From: Sepiola atlantica
Lineage: Eukaryota > Mollusca > Cephalopoda > Sepiida > Sepiolidae
Direction of reading: 5' to 3'
Length of the DNA: 64,000 nucleotides
NCBI GenBank assembly: GCA_963556195.1
Contig: OY744525.1
Coordinates: 30,027,269 to 30,091,268 of the forward strand
Position 1 is the first letter of the stretch, and each line of letters opens with the position of its first letter. The notes beneath the pieces were generated by a model. It did not search any database. It saw only the letters and a program-made list of their open reading frames with translations, and was not told where the DNA came from. The translations under genes were made by a program, and so were the position numbers. Positions 10,446 to 22,502 of the stretch are shown piece by piece.

Positions 10446-11076
10446 CTGTGAGCATCATGTTGGATAATGGCCCTATGGGAATGGACGTATCTGTTGAGAA
10501 TCGTTGGTGTGACTTGTGCGAATTAACGCGGGTGCAGTCGAGTGCAGATTTGGGCCTGTTCTCACAGTCAGAACTAACAGACGTGACAAGGTCATCGTGT
10601 AACGAGACCCCAGATCAAGGGTCAGTCTGCACATGTGAGAGGCTCTGTGACGTCGCGGGCCTTGCATGGGAAAGAGAGGATCCGTGACGTAACTCTTTCT
10701 CGTGAGAAGCGAGTTTTAGTCAGTCTGATTCGGAAGGAGAACCGAGAGGACGTGCGATTCACGATGTAAAACTAAGGGAAATATTTCCCTTAAGGGAAGA
10801 CAAGCGCGAGAAATCCTTCCCCCTCTCTATGAATGGTTAAGAAAACTGTTAACTAACTACGATAAAGGAGGATTGTCTCTCTCTCGACGTGGTGAATGAC
10901 TCCCAGTTAAAATAACAACTCTTGTAATAAAATGAATTAAATCTAAAAGAAGAGTTAATCTTCGGAATGCGTTATGGCTTTTTTGCAAACAACGGACGGC
11001 GTGGTTCACGGCAGAGAAGAAGGAATTCATCCACTGGACGACCCGACCGCCCCATACACGCGATGGAGAAATCTAA
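10446..11076. mobile_element. 631-bp GC-richer insertion inside the LINE
   Basis: The LINE reading frame stops at AACCATTGGTA (GGTA at 10442-10445) and resumes after a second GGTA at 11077-11080 with TGCAACAATCATACC, so a 4-bp target duplication is plausible. The insert is clearly more GC-rich than its surroundings, starts CTGTGAGCATC and has an AATAAA near 10927. Length and duplication size would fit a solo LTR or small LTR-element remnant, but I see no clean TG..CA ends, so the type is unresolved. Confidence 0.45.
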
Positions 11077-11080
11077 GGTA

Positions 11081-11600
11081 TGCAACAATCATACCATCGA
11101 AGAAATTCCAACAGAAACCAAACTGCCAGCCGTGGTACACACCAGAATGTGCAGCCGCTATTGCTTTAAACAAATAAGATTTTCGGAAACTATAGCCGCC
11201 TTTATGACTGCAACCACCCACCGAATGAGAGTTATTAACACCGCTACAGTATTATATGCCCAATCTGTTAAATTAAGAGAATCTAGACATATACTTGGTT
11301 CCCTCGAATTGTGGTCAATAACAAACAAAGCTCTGAACAGATGCGTAATTTCTATTCCAATCATCATTAATAGACCTGAGGTGATTTCCTCATCCATATT
11401 GCAAGGTACATTGCATCAAATTAAACCCTTTGTAATCTTGACCGAAAACCACCTGAAATTCCTTATGACTGAAAACACTCTGAACAACATCCATATATAT
11501 GCCTGGAGTTGTGAACACAATACTGCGGAGCTGCTTCTCAGCTAACTATAACATATTCGTTTTCAAATCCAATATAAACAAATATTTCTTGAGCAGTCCT
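11081..11600 (+). mobile_element. LINE fragment, linker between endonuclease and RT
   Basis: The plus frame gives IIPSKKFQQKPNCQPWYTPE followed by CAAAIALNK, typical of the region after the endonuclease in CR1/Jockey-group LINEs; the element then drifts through frameshifts (ITNKALN, INRPEVISSS). It continues the fragment ending at 10445 and is followed at 13900 by RT-region debris. The ORF at 10967-11545 joins the insertion and LINE in a wrong frame. Confidence 0.6.
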
Positions 11601-12330
11601 CTTAAATAATCAAATTCTGACGAATTTATACCAATCATCACAGTGTTGTCTCACCGTTCACCTTACAAATTCATGACCTCGTTATCTTTAAGTGGCTTTG
11701 ATATCTTACAGTGGAAAAGATACGACCGTGTAAAAATACACGAAACAGGCGGTAGTCTCTTTTAAGTCGCGAAAATGAAAAGAATTAAAATGGGTTATGT
11801 TGGAATATTTTAACACCAACATGAACAACAACTTCGTCTAAAAGAGAAATTCAGTGGAAAAAATAAGCCAAATGGTATATCAGAAGAACATAGAAATAGA
11901 AAAGCTCCCCATAGAAAATAGATTTCAAGGAAAACAATTTGAGCAAATGAAGCATTTGAATAAATGTTACTTCACACCAAACAAGAGCAGACACAATTTT
12001 ACGAATTATAAATAAATGATGAACATGTTTAAGACCAAAGTGCATTTTCAAAAAACACTATTTAGAGCGCTATCGATAATGTTACTTACAACTCTGAAAA
12101 CGAAATTTTGTTTACTTCTTTTTTAGACTATACTTTTTATAATAAAGACTGTGTAAATGGAACCGATGTTTTAAAAGTTCGTTTATATTAGGAAAGTTAG
12201 GTACAATTTATAATACTAAATGTGTCATTATATATTGCCACAAAAACCGTTCAATATTACATTTATTGAAGTTGTACACAAGGTAAACATGGAATAAAGA
12301 CAATTATTACACTACTTTCGCGTAGTTTAC
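11601..12330. other. Gene-free stretch inside the broken LINE region
   Basis: AT-rich, no recognisable motif; it probably contains decayed transposon sequence belonging to the gypsy debris downstream. Confidence 0.4.
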
Positions 12331-12372
12331 AAACACTGCGATGATTTAACATTTGGGAAATAAGCGCTAACA

Positions 12373-13140
12373 ATGTTCGCACAGGGCTTTCTATCAAATA
12401 GATATGCCGCATATGAACCTAGTTTCACAATTGCACATATTGCAGAAGATTGCGAACGTTTTATTAGGGCTTGCCAAGATACAAAAGACATTGAGCAAAG
12501 TGGAGTGTACCATATTAGACCGATACGTAGCAAAAACAAAAATGTATTCACCAAAAAAATTTGATCAACCAAAGAACAATAATGCGGCTGCTAAACCGTG
12601 TTTTACTTGCGAGCAATTGAATTGGTACAAATATTGCCCCCATAAAATTAAAAAGTGTTTAAATTATCATAACATACGACACAAAAGCACACACTGTAGA
12701 GTTTATACTAAAATGAAAAAAAGCTTTATTAAAATTGCTCAAAGTGACGAAGCTCAAATATCAGGAACACTGTGTAGGTAATACTAATAAATACACATTT
12801 CAAGCTGCAATTTTATTCTGGCTCAGATCTGGCAATAAAAAATATTGAAACGTGAATAAAAATTGGAAAACCAACTTTGATGAGAACGAGCAAAATAGTT
12901 AATACCGTCACTTGTGAAGATATAAGTTTAAGCGACCTAATCTCTAACCTTACATTTACAGGACATATTTTGAAATTCAGAATTTCGTCATGAACAGCTC
13001 AAAAACCTATTTGGTACGGACTGGATGTAACACTTTAAATTATTGAATATACCCATGAACTATTTATGACACTTTTAATGCTGAGCAGAAGGATTGAAAA
13101 AAGAATTGAAAAACCACTGTTAACATTGTTCCTCTGTTGG
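12373..13140 (+). mobile_element. Ty3/gypsy-like gag-pol debris
   Basis: Frame 1 from 12373 reads IAEDCERFIRACQDTKDIEQ, the conserved segment before the nucleocapsid of a gypsy gag. Frame 2 then gives KPCFTCEQLNWYKYCPHKIK followed by CLNYHNIRHKSTHC, a divergent double zinc-knuckle pattern (CX2C..C..C..HX3HX4C). About 12990-13040 reads as a degenerate LFG.DW protease-to-RT junction. Frameshifts and stops make it non-functional. It lies between two parts of one LINE, so it may have inserted into it. Confidence 0.6.
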
Positions 13141-13500
13141 ACTGGGAAGATGTAAGAGAATGGCTGTCAAGTGTGAATTATTAGCAAATATGCAACTAGT
13201 TTTTTTAGACGGAAAGGAGTGTTCCATTTGCCTCATTGAATCAGATTGAATTAAATAGTCCCAAACATTAAATAGTCTAGATGAAAGAAGAGTACAGCGA
13301 GTGAACTTCTATAGTCTATGGAAAAGAGTAAACAGATTCGATTCTGTGCAGACTTATGCACACTATTAAACCATGTATAAAACGATTTCCCCTACTCTCT
13401 GCATAGTCCAAAAGGGATTTTCACAAAACTCAAAACAAGAAGTTTTTTTCAAAAGTGATTATGATAAACAAATACCTGTATACGAATAGGTGCTCAAAAC

Positions 13501-13546
<46 letters not shown>

Positions 13547-13899
13547 CAGCCGCAACTAAAATTCGCATAGGCACGAACTATTCTTACCGTTCAAACCTCT
13601 ATAAGTCCCCATTGAATAGGCAATGATTTTAGCATCAGTAAATAAATGTAAGACTATAAGAGTCGCAACTAATAGTCTGTATACTGAGATGAATAGAAAT
13701 CGAAAAAATAGAAATTTGTGATTTCTGCAATAGATACTCAACAATGCTCCTTAGAATCAAAGAAACAAGGTCGTTTTGACGGCAGCATATCTAGCTTAAA
13801 AGTCTATAGTTGATGTTTGCATTACCCTCTACCCTGGGCGGCGCAAACTACCTCCTCCATAATCATCCAATATGGACGGAAACATAACTAGATACACTG
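13141..13899. other. Gene-free stretch with (TA)n at 13507-13545
   Basis: No motif recognised; probably further decayed transposon. Confidence 0.4.
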
Positions 13900-15350
13900 A
13901 TCAACATCCCTCCCTATATTCTGGCTATTTAAGCAAACATCGAAAGGTAAAAAACCTGTAGACCAGATATCATCCCTGCTATATTAATGAGTACATGTTT
14001 TGCTTCTCTAAACTATATAGCCAATGCCTTGCACAGTTCGGTTACCTGGGATATTTCATCTCTGGTAAAAGTTCTCGAAATATCTGTTAACAAAACTGAC
14101 CAGCAACATTTGCGTCCATTGAGACTTCTCCGGCTATTAGATAAAATATTTAGATTCTTAATAACTCTAGCTATAATTCATCACCTGAAACATGATGATT
14201 TTCTATCTGACCAATAGTATCTATTTAAGCTATATTGTCCTAATCCGTAATATCTGAACTTAAATACCACACAATGGATAATGTAGCTGAAGCTTGTCCG
14301 ATAGTGCTGGGTATATCTATAGGAAAAGGTCTTACAAGAAAGGCTTTTCATGAAAATCAACCCGTTTTTTATTACTGGACGAATATTTTATATATTCTCA
14401 GATCTCTCTTATCTAAAAGGAAAATCCAGACTGTTCTTGATGGTCGTACATCCGAACACCAGTGAGTGTGCTCCCGGGGCAGCAGACGATGCTTGGACTG
14501 ATATTATTCCTGATCTTCATAAACGACATCTGCGATGCAATCGTGTCTAAGATGCGTGTATTTGCTGATGAAACCTCGCTTTATTCCTGGACTGAAGGTA
14601 AATTGAATTTCCACCCATGCGATGAAATATCCAAATACTTATAACATTTCCTGCATACTGTAGTAGCGTTCTTCTACTTCAAGATTATATAGAAATATTC
14701 TACTAGTTGAATATAAGATAATGACATTTTACAACTTAACGACCAGGAATAATAGAAAGTATAGTAATATTTAACGCTCCCAACACAAATACAATTTCCT
14801 TTATTAACTATACGAAACCTTTATAACGACCGATTTTCATGCGTTCAATGTCCAAAGTCACTGAACCCACATTCTCGGTTAACAGTAATTTTAATAAGTA
14901 TATAGAAGATGCTACTAAGTATGCTGCAAATAAGGTAGCCTCTCTCTAACGTGCTAGAAAAATGTTCGCATCTTATATACTATATCTTTATGACAATGTC
15001 ATTGACCGTACATGGAGTATAGTAGCTACGTCTTATTTGGTGCACCAACCGCTAGCCTCTTCTTTGACAGTGTGCGAAAACAAATTAATATTTTAATAAG
15101 TCCCGCAATGTCTGGGAATCGCATGATCCTTTTGATCTCACCGCAGTATTAAATTTGTCCACTTGTTTTATAAGTTCTACAGAATGTGTTCCGATGTGCT
15201 TACTACATTTTACCTACTCAACTCGCAGCAAAATCCAACCCATTACATGTAGAGGTACCTAGATTCCGGATAATATTCTACTCTGATAGCTACTGTCTAA
15301 ACTATTTACCTTTGTAATTCCCTTTCTGCAATCTATTTCCATGACGATAA
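13900..15350 (+). mobile_element. LINE fragment, RT and C-terminal region
   Basis: Degenerate but collinear with the better copy at 45764-47295: LSKRKIQTVLDGRTS near 14407-14455 matches LNKRKIQVVLDGRSS; LGLILFLIFINDICDAIVSK matches the GPLLFLVYIDDLPDDIVSE motif-B/C approach; VFADETSLYSW is the FADD active-site box with Asp to Glu. The C-terminal box is seen at about 15240-15290 (VEVPRFRIIFYSDSYC). Many frameshifts. The 60-76 codon ORFs at 13987-14644 are pieces of this element. Confidence 0.7.
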
Positions 15351-15355
15351 CAACA

Positions 15356-15889
15356 TACATACTTTTAAATACACTGTGAACACACATATTGCTACTCATC
15401 TTTCTACTAAGGTTACCTTTATAAATTTAGTATTTTTAAAATGTAGGCTCTTAGCTTTCAGTAGCACTATGCCTATATTGAAACAGACATAAGCAGACAA
15501 CTAAAAAGAACTACACTACCTAGCAAAGCAGAAAGTAATGGCTCCCAAAGAATTAATGCCTGTGAGGATTGTTATTTAACTACAGACTATATACTAGGTT
15601 AACATTTATAGAGGTCGTTATTTCTGGAAGGACCTTATCCAATAAAATGGTGAGGTAATGTCTTGGAGCAGGATTTCGTTAAAATAACACGGGTACTAGA
15701 GTACTTCCACTTCACCAACTCTAAACAATGGAAGGCGAAAGTTACCATCGGAAAGATGATCACATGACCAACGAACAACTACTCCACTATCACAATCAGG
15801 AAAGCGTAATGGGGTTTTATTATCATGGCTATATTTGCTCCTAGTGTTTTTAATTTTCATAATTCACTGTAAATGACTTAAATAAAAAA
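15356..15889. other. Gene-free stretch after the LINE
   Basis: Holds the dispersed repeat at 15590-15655; otherwise nothing recognised. Confidence 0.4.
15590..15655. repeat. Dispersed repeat, inverted copy at 20030-20095
   Basis: The reverse complement (TTTTATTGGATAAGGTCCTTCC, then AAATAACGACCTCTATAAA) is nearly identical to 20028-20085. The pair lies about 4.4 kb apart in opposite orientation. Confidence 0.7.
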
Positions 15890-16140
15890 GAATATCAAAT
15901 AAAGATAAATAGATTAAGAGGAGGATGAAAATAAATAAATGACGTAAATAAAACAGAAAATGAAATAAAGATTAAGACGAGGATGTAAATAAATAAATGA
16001 CGTAAATAAAAAAGAAAATGAAATAAAGATAAAGAGATTAAGAGGAGGGTGTAAATAAATAAATGACGTAAATAAAAAAGAAAATGAAATAAAGATGAAG
16101 AGATTAAGAGGAGGATGTAAATAAATAAATGACGTAATAT
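15890..16140. repeat. Minisatellite of about 62 bp, four copies
   Basis: The words AAATAAATGACGTAA, AAAAGAAAATGAAATAAAGA and AAGAGGAGG recur four times with small length changes. The minus-strand ORF 15895-16212 (repeated LRHLFIY) is a translation of this repeat, not a gene. Confidence 0.9.
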
Positions 16141-17480
16141 CAACAGTAATTTTGATGGAAATTTTAAAACTCCAGTTTTCGCATTTAAACCATTCAGATA
16201 TACGTAGGTCAAATATCTTGAAACTTGCTATCGTTTCCTCTTATTCATTCGACAGCAGACATGTGATAAGATAACTCGATATGTCTTGATTTATATTTTT
16301 TAAAAGATTAACCTGTATTCGGTAAACAAGACGTGTCTCTTATCTGCAACCATTCTTATTGAATGAGAGCGCGGTGTGCGTGTCAAAAAGCGCACAACAT
16401 CACACTTTATATGTCCATTCAAAGAGATGAACATTTGAAAACAGACTCAATATAAATTGTTATAGTCTTGTAACACTCGCTTCCAGTTACTTGCTACTGT
16501 AGGTATCACATTCAATGAGCGGTGTTTTTGACAAAGGAGGAATAACTTCTGTTTCTTGGATAAGCTCTATAGTGTGAGCAGTATGTGGAGAATGATTTTG
16601 ATCTTTCGTGTTGTTTCTTGTTGTAATGTTTATATGAATGGTCCTGACGAAAATGTGTTACTTTGCTGACCTTATTGCTATCTTATCAGCGGTTGGGCAT
16701 GTTGAGGGTTTGTGCTAGCAGCTAAGCTTGACGTTGAGCGTTATACTTTGTTGTCAACGCGACGTCATGCTGGTTGTATTGTATGAGGATTGTTGTTATT
16801 GGCGATCTGTTTTTTTTATACGTGAATGAAGTCAATTTTACATAGATATTTTGTAACCATAGCTGCTTGATTGACGTTTGTGATAGAGTGTTGACTATAT
16901 TGTAGTTCGCAGTGGAGTCTGGTTATGTTATATGATCTCAATGGTTTTCTAAGATAATCTATTCACACATTGAGTCTGTGTTCTGCTTCTATTACGATAT
17001 TGACACATTCTATATATTTCCATTATGAATTAGTTCAAAAAATAAACATTGGCGTACACCTAGTAGTTTAATACTAGCTTATTTCTCTACGACAAAGTTT
17101 CACATGTCAACATTATGCGTATACGTTCCAACCGTTCATAGGTTGAAATTCAATTGCATCTACCTAAACCTATTTTTTTTGTATAATAAACTTTCATTGG
17201 GGACTCAATTGATGTCGATGATTTCAACAAGATTTCAGGTTATTGTAACACGCCCTCTTAGCATAACCTTGACTATCAGAACAGCCATGGAATTTGCGCT
17301 GATAGCGGTGAGGTGTTTCCACGTGGTACGGACATCTGTAATGAAGACCTTGAGTTTCTCTGTCTTTGTTTCCTTGTAGCTTTTACTCACATCCCCTTTT
17401 ATATTTTCTAGCTATCGTCCCGAAAACGATAGAGATACTCTCATTGAGCGAATCTCTTAAATAATTGATTAGACGCTGGC
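16141..17480. other. Gene-free stretch with a poly(A)-signal-like relic
   Basis: At about 16815-16855, TATACGTGAATGAAGTC followed by TAGATATTTTGTAACC resembles the family 3' end (ATACGTGAATAAAGTC...) but with AATGAA instead of AATAAA and no gene in front; it may be an orphan 3' end. The ORF 17104-17379 is not recognised. Confidence 0.35.
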
Positions 17481-17499
17481 TGTTTATTCTTATGCTTAA

Positions 17500-18160
17500 A
17501 TGTATATCCATGGTGAATAAATGGGCATGATGTAGAATGGTTAATCTACTCCAACAAAACTAGTACCGAAAGATTCAATAATGACATTTCCTCGATCATT
17601 AGTTGACACACAGATTCCCGTGTCTAGTGCTGACGGGAATTTTGCAAGCATTCTTGATCTATTCCTAAATGCTTGCAACAAGCAGAGAACATATACTTTT
17701 CTATTTTCCTTGGGATCTTCTGATCACACAGTGTTCTCCATTAAGATCAAATTAAAGGTCAGAGAGGCATCACACGTCTCTTTCCATCGCAAAGTTTATC
17801 GATATGAAATTGTGCATTTGGATAGCATTACATATTTATATTTCTAAAATTACTCGGTGTCCTATTTTGAAAAAAATGTCTGCTGTGATTTATATGATTG
17901 CCTCATGCCTGGTATAACGAGTTGTATACCTTCTAAATATTTTAACAGACATAACAGACAGTCATCGGAAACTGATGAGTTTCTCTCAGCTATTGCCTAT
18001 CGAAACCAACATGTCAATTAATTTCAACGACGTAAATTACAGGAAACAAAAGCGAGCTTTTAAAACTGACCAACACTCTACAAATAAATTGTTGGTAACG
18101 TAAACAAGTCCTATGCTGAAGCTGTTAAACCAAGATACACTGAACACTCGCTTAGTATTT
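17500..18160 (+). mobile_element. LINE fragment, endonuclease region
   Basis: NGHDVEWLIYSNKTSTERF (17523-17580) and ADGNFASILDLFLNAC (17630-17680) align with the endonuclease piece at 10010, and LFSLGSSDHTVFSIKIKLK (about 17698-17755) contains the catalytic SDH motif. A linker with stops follows to about 18160. The 88-codon ORF 17581-17847 is part of it. Confidence 0.7.
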
Positions 18161-18164
18161 GAGA

Positions 18165-18300
18165 GTTTAGGGTTAGGGTTAGGGTTTAGGTTTAAGGTTA
18201 GGGTTAGTGTTATGGTAGGGTTAGGGTTTGGGTAAGAGTTTAAGTTTAGGATTAGGTTTAGAGTTAGGGTTTAGGGTAAGGGTAATAGGCATAGTATTGA
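18165..18300. repeat. Degenerate telomere-like (TTAGGG)n tract
   Basis: About 130 bp of AGGGTT/AGGTTT variants on the plus strand, heavily mutated. It lies just upstream of the duplicated block with gene B, at the place where the block of gene A has the 117-bp array. Confidence 0.85.
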
Positions 18301-18329
18301 ACATATAAAGACTTCTAAACAAACTTTGA

Positions 18330-18950
18330 TTAATTAAGTATGCGTGATTTCGCAAAATAAATTTGCGAAGAACTGTGAATGGTTTAAAAGGCGGAACCAG
18401 AGATTGGAGCTTATCTTTGGTGTAGAATTTAAATAAAGTTTTTACGATAACTGTCCTGTTACCTTTCAGACACACCTTGTGCATATCAATTGATATACGT
18501 GTTTCTATCTTGAACACTATAAAATATATTCGCAGGTTATTTACGGCCGATATTTGAAATCAATTTCAATCACAATTAATCTAATAATTATAATGTTATT
18601 ACATCTACTACAATGTTTGTGTTAATAAACATTCAAATTAACTCTTTTAAATTATATATCTCCGCGAACAAAGATGCTCAAGAATGTTGATTGCATTAAA
18701 AACGTATGTAATTGGAATCAACGATTTGCTCTTCTGAGAATATTGTGTAAACATTCTTATTTGTTGCCGCCCAAATACTTAACTATGTTTGCTATTTTGA
18801 ATGACCTTCTCGTTCTCAATTTAAACGCTTAATTAGACGAAAAGATAATAACACATTGCAAAATATGAATTATTATTATTAATTTAAATTAAGCTTGCAA
18901 TATATTTTTAATAACTATTTCTTATTTTTGAGTCTGCATCAATTTAAAAA
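18330..18950 (+). repeat. Duplicated 5' flank of gene B
   Basis: Homologous to 4910-5660 upstream of gene A (see that entry). The 98-codon minus ORF 18221-18517 crosses this flank and the telomere-like tract and is not a gene. Confidence 0.7.
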
Positions 18951-18981
18951 AAAATTTGGTGTGTACTAACGTATTGTTCAT

Positions 18982-18989
18982 TATAAAAG
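18982..18989 (+). promoter_or_regulatory. TATA box of gene B
   Basis: TATAAAAG followed by AATCCAGTGTTGACGAC, homologous to the promoter of gene A. Confidence 0.7.
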
Positions 18990-19153
18990 AATCCAGTGTT
19001 GACGACAAACAAGTAAACTGCACAGACGGCTTCCGAAACTTTGAAATGATTTCACATTTCTTTTGGTTACTTCACCATACCTAGACCTTTTGTTATTGCA
19101 GATACATCGCTGTCAAAACTTTTTCCAAACCAAAAATCATAAGGACGACTTAA

Positions 19154-19512
19154 ATGTATATGTTTCTTCTAACTTTTCTTCTTTTAGAGTTGAGGATATC
19201 ATTCTGCGAAGCAAACGACAGCTTGAGAATAGGCACACACATACTCCGACCTGATCTATCAGCACGCAGATGCCCATTGAAATCAATCTGCGCAATAAAC
19301 GGGTGGTAACCGTCCGAAAAGCATATGGTGAAATTCCTAATTATGATTTGGGAACGGACACACTCGTCGGTCCAATTATCGACCCACCCAGAATGAAAAC
19401 ATCTCATTTAGAAAATATTAGAAATACCGTTGAGTACATCGATGATGACAAGAAAGGTTCAGAAGACGATAGACAACCTATTGGTGGTAGGATACGGCAA
19501 ATGAGGATATAA
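19154..19512 (+). pseudogene. Secreted-protein family copy B, frameshifted
   Basis: The ancestral start (ATG in copy A) is AAG here and one base is inserted, but a downstream ATG at 19154 restores the leader: MYMFLLTFLLLELRISFCEA is still a good signal peptide. This frame ends after 51 codons at 19309 (basic, with Cys at 18, 40 and 46). The rest of the family homology lies in another frame, 19270-19512, including VRKAYGEIPNYDLG, equivalent to VRKSYDEIANSDF of copy A, and an acidic tail with EYIDDDKKGSEDD. A deletion relative to copy A in the middle explains the frame change. B preserves the longest C-terminal half of this subfamily, showing that A is shortened. The short 51-residue secreted product could still be made, but I call it a pseudogene. 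Confidence 0.6.
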
Positions 19513-19704
19513 ACTAAATCTATCATCGGTTATCAGATGAGAAAGTAACCAATGATTGTCAGACGAAACTGACGGACTCAACCCCTTTTAAAGAATATTG
19601 ATTGAACTAGTATAAAGGATAGTTTGCGGTTGCTTCTTTAGTTCATTCTTTTTTGTGCCCTACTTATTTCTTTTAGTTTCCTGTGTTTAGTCTCTGCAAT
19701 TGTC

Positions 19705-19785
<81 letters not shown>

Positions 19786-19852
19786 ATTATTATAACTATT
19801 ATTATTATTATTATTATAATTATTATAACTATTATTATTATTATTATTATGG
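19705..19852. repeat. (ATT)n microsatellite
   Basis: About 145 bp of ATT with two TAATTATTATAAC interruptions, inserted in the 3' part of the B block. The 77-codon poly-Ile ORF on the minus strand is an artefact. Confidence 0.95.
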
Positions 19853-20514
19853 TGATGAATAATAATAACACTGATAATACTACTAATAAAATAACAATAT
19901 TAATAAAAAATAGTAATGATAATAATTTTTATTATTAATATTATTATTTTGTGACAATCGTTTCAATTCAACCATTAATATATTTTTGCATATTATTGCA
20001 GATATAGGTCGAAAAACAAAAAATAGAGTTTTATTGGATAAGGTCCTTCCATAAATAACGACTTCTATAAAAGTTAACGAAGTATATGATTTTTATCTTG
20101 ATAAAGCCTGAATAAATTTATCAGGCGAAATGTCGATTTCTTCACACGTGGTCGTGTTCATTTTATTCTGATCGATACAGATGTTCGCCTTTAATCATTT
20201 GATTCCATTTTAGTTTTACATATATATTTTTCTTACACACCGTATAGATATACATACATATATATGTGTGTTTTTACGTGGTTTTAAAATGAAAAAAACA
20301 TATCTGCGCCAACATTACAATGATGACAAAGATGAAAATAACATCTTAAAGTAAGGTAGATCAGATTAAAATGTTTGTAATTTGACAAAAGCAAAATTAT
20401 TCAACTAGTTTCCTTATGTGTTAAAGTTTTTTCTTAATATACATTTACGAAAAATAAAAAAAGAATATTTCAAATGTTTGCCATTTCTATTCTCTTTCTG
20501 TTATTTTATACGTT

Positions 20515-20520
20515 AATAAA
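20515..20520 (+). terminator. Poly(A) signal of gene B
   Basis: AATAAA in TACGTTAATAAAGTCTATTT, homologous to the 3' ends of A, D and F. Confidence 0.7.
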
Positions 20521-20729
20521 GTCTATTTACAATAGACATTTTGTCTAGTATTTTTCCCATATTAAATCAAGAATTTTCTCAAACGTGACGGAGAGATATG
20601 TGATATTGTTAAGAAAATAAGGTAAGTATTGATAAGTAATTTTTATGAGCTCTATACATAATGCGTTTATTCTCAGCTTTCTAAGAAATCATCTTTGTTT
20701 ATTATTGATTAAAAAATTAAAACGCCCTT

Positions 20730-20870
20730 GCATGCAAAGTGATTTACTTTACAGCTATCCCACAAAGAACAAACTGTTTTAAAGATATCTCTATCCTACA
20801 TTTTCTCACCTAATTCTACATTTTATTTGTGATACTTTTCGATTTGATGATATTTTACTATGTTTCTATT
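20730..20870 (+). repeat. Conserved element downstream of gene B
   Basis: CTTGCATGCAAAGTGATTTAC begins about 215 bp after the poly(A) signal, matching 1-100, 6944 and 33741. Confidence 0.6.
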
Positions 20871-21035
20871 ACATTATCTGTTATTTTGTATTTGCGTAGA
20901 ACTGACGATCTATTTGGCCCTTATCTTGGATGACTCCTGGGTTTTGATAATTGGTTCACCTTTAGTAATATATATATATAAATGTTTTGAGATGATAGTC
21001 GAAAGGGCCTTAGAGAGATTTCCGCGTATCATTTT

Positions 21036-21097
<62 letters not shown>
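21036..21097. repeat. (TA)n microsatellite
   Basis: About 30 TA units; the flanking 20860-21117 ORFs are read-throughs. Confidence 0.95.
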
Positions 21098-21100
<3 letters not shown>

Positions 21101-21471
21101 ATGAAAACAAGAAATAAAAAACTATTATTTATGTATTCATCAGCGTTTCATCTTTATTCAAAGACTTATTCGAGATGTTTGATTCTAAGAAATAACACAC
21201 AAGTAAAATATTTGAAAAAGTTAGGTCTATTTGTAACGTGAAAAAATGTTTTTTTTAATTTTTTGCGACGAAATATAGCCGTTAAAATTTAATATGTGTA
21301 CTGCGTCTATCATATAAAATAAGTGTTTTTATTTTTGTTAATTTTTCCAACTAAAACGTAGTCGTTAGTATTTTTTTTTAAATAGTTCGATATATGACGT
21401 TAAAGGAACTCTATCTTTTCTTTTTCCCAACAAAACCTAGCCGTTATAATTTAAAATATGTTATATCTGTA

Positions 21472-21995
21472 AAATAATGAAGAGTGGCAAAAATGAATCA
21501 TGGGCGAGTTCATTGTGTGTGGGACGTTGAGAAAGAAAGAAAGCGACTTGATAACTGTTAAAAATGAGAAGCTTCCGCAGTGCAAGCGAGACTTGAAAGG
21601 CGGCGGTTTTAGAAACGCCAAGCACAGAAGCGCTTGGTGATCGGAGTATCGACGTATCGGAAGAATGGGAGTTTACCGATGTTATAACACCAATGAAGCT
21701 TTATTGGCTATGGTACCCAAGCCCGTCTTGCTGTTAGGTTTTCTTGTCCGCTGACTAAAAATGCGACTGATAAGCAATTCATAAAACAGACAATTGGAAG
21801 TGGGTGTGGAACAATTGCTTCAGTTCACGCTCGGATAGACAATGCAGAGTAAATTGCTTTCCAATCGTATGTATATATGAACGAGTTTCTAGACGAAAAC
21901 CAAGTCTGTGACCTCAGCAAGAAAAAGACTTCCATGAGACAGAAATAAGTCAGAAGATGTGTGTTTATAAACCATCCGGTGATGGGAAATAAAGA
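21472..21995 (+). pseudogene. UCHL3-like ubiquitin C-terminal hydrolase, broken copy 1
   Basis: Pieces in different plus frames give, in order, NTNEALLAMVPKPV-like sequence near 21690-21730, PLTKNATD (21752-21775), FIKQTIGSGCGTIASVH (about 21780-21830), NEFLDE and QKMCVYKPSGDGK (21953-21990). The order and the GCGTI box, which in UCHL3 holds the catalytic cysteine, match family C12 deubiquitinating enzymes, which remove small adducts from the C-terminus of ubiquitin. Frameshifts, stops (for example a TAA after NAE near 21850) and a deletion of about 30 bp after ATD destroy it. No intron splits the pieces, so a processed pseudogene later duplicated is the simplest reading. Confidence 0.65.
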
Positions 21996-22079
21996 AAACC
22001 AAAGTTGTTCCATAAACGTTCTGTTATTTGCCATTTCTGTTCGATCTTATCGAAAGAACAGATAATGCAACACACGTAT

Positions 22080-22405
22080 CTATCTATATATATACATACA
22101 CACACACATATATATATATATGTTTATATATATAAATATTTGCATATACATATATGAATGTAAATATATATAAATATATGTATACATGAATGTAAATATA
22201 TATAAATATATATATATACATGAATGTAAATATATATAAATATATATAAATATATATATATATACATGAATGTAAATATATATAAATATATATACATACA
22301 TAAATGTAAATATATATAAATATATATGTATATATATATATATACATAAGTATACATATATATAAATATATATATATAAATATACATATACATATATAAA
22401 TATAC

Positions 22406-22439
<34 letters not shown>

Positions 22440-22447
22440 GAATATAG

Positions 22448-22500
<53 letters not shown>
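22080..22500. repeat. Complex TA satellite with higher-order units
   Basis: TA runs interrupted at regular spacing by the word ACATGAATGTAAATATATAT. The long Tyr/Ile ORFs on the minus strand (22080-22549) are translations of it, not genes. Confidence 0.9.

Positions 22501-22502
<2 letters not shown>

Noticed and set aside
10967..11545. 192-codon plus ORF
   Set aside because: The longest chance frame across the insertion and LINE linker; the LINE homology lies in other frames.
15895..16212. Minus-strand ORF with repeated LRHLFIY
   Set aside because: Coincides exactly with a 62-bp minisatellite on the plus strand.
19638..19871. Poly-Ile ORF on the minus strand
   Set aside because: Translation of the (ATT)n tract.
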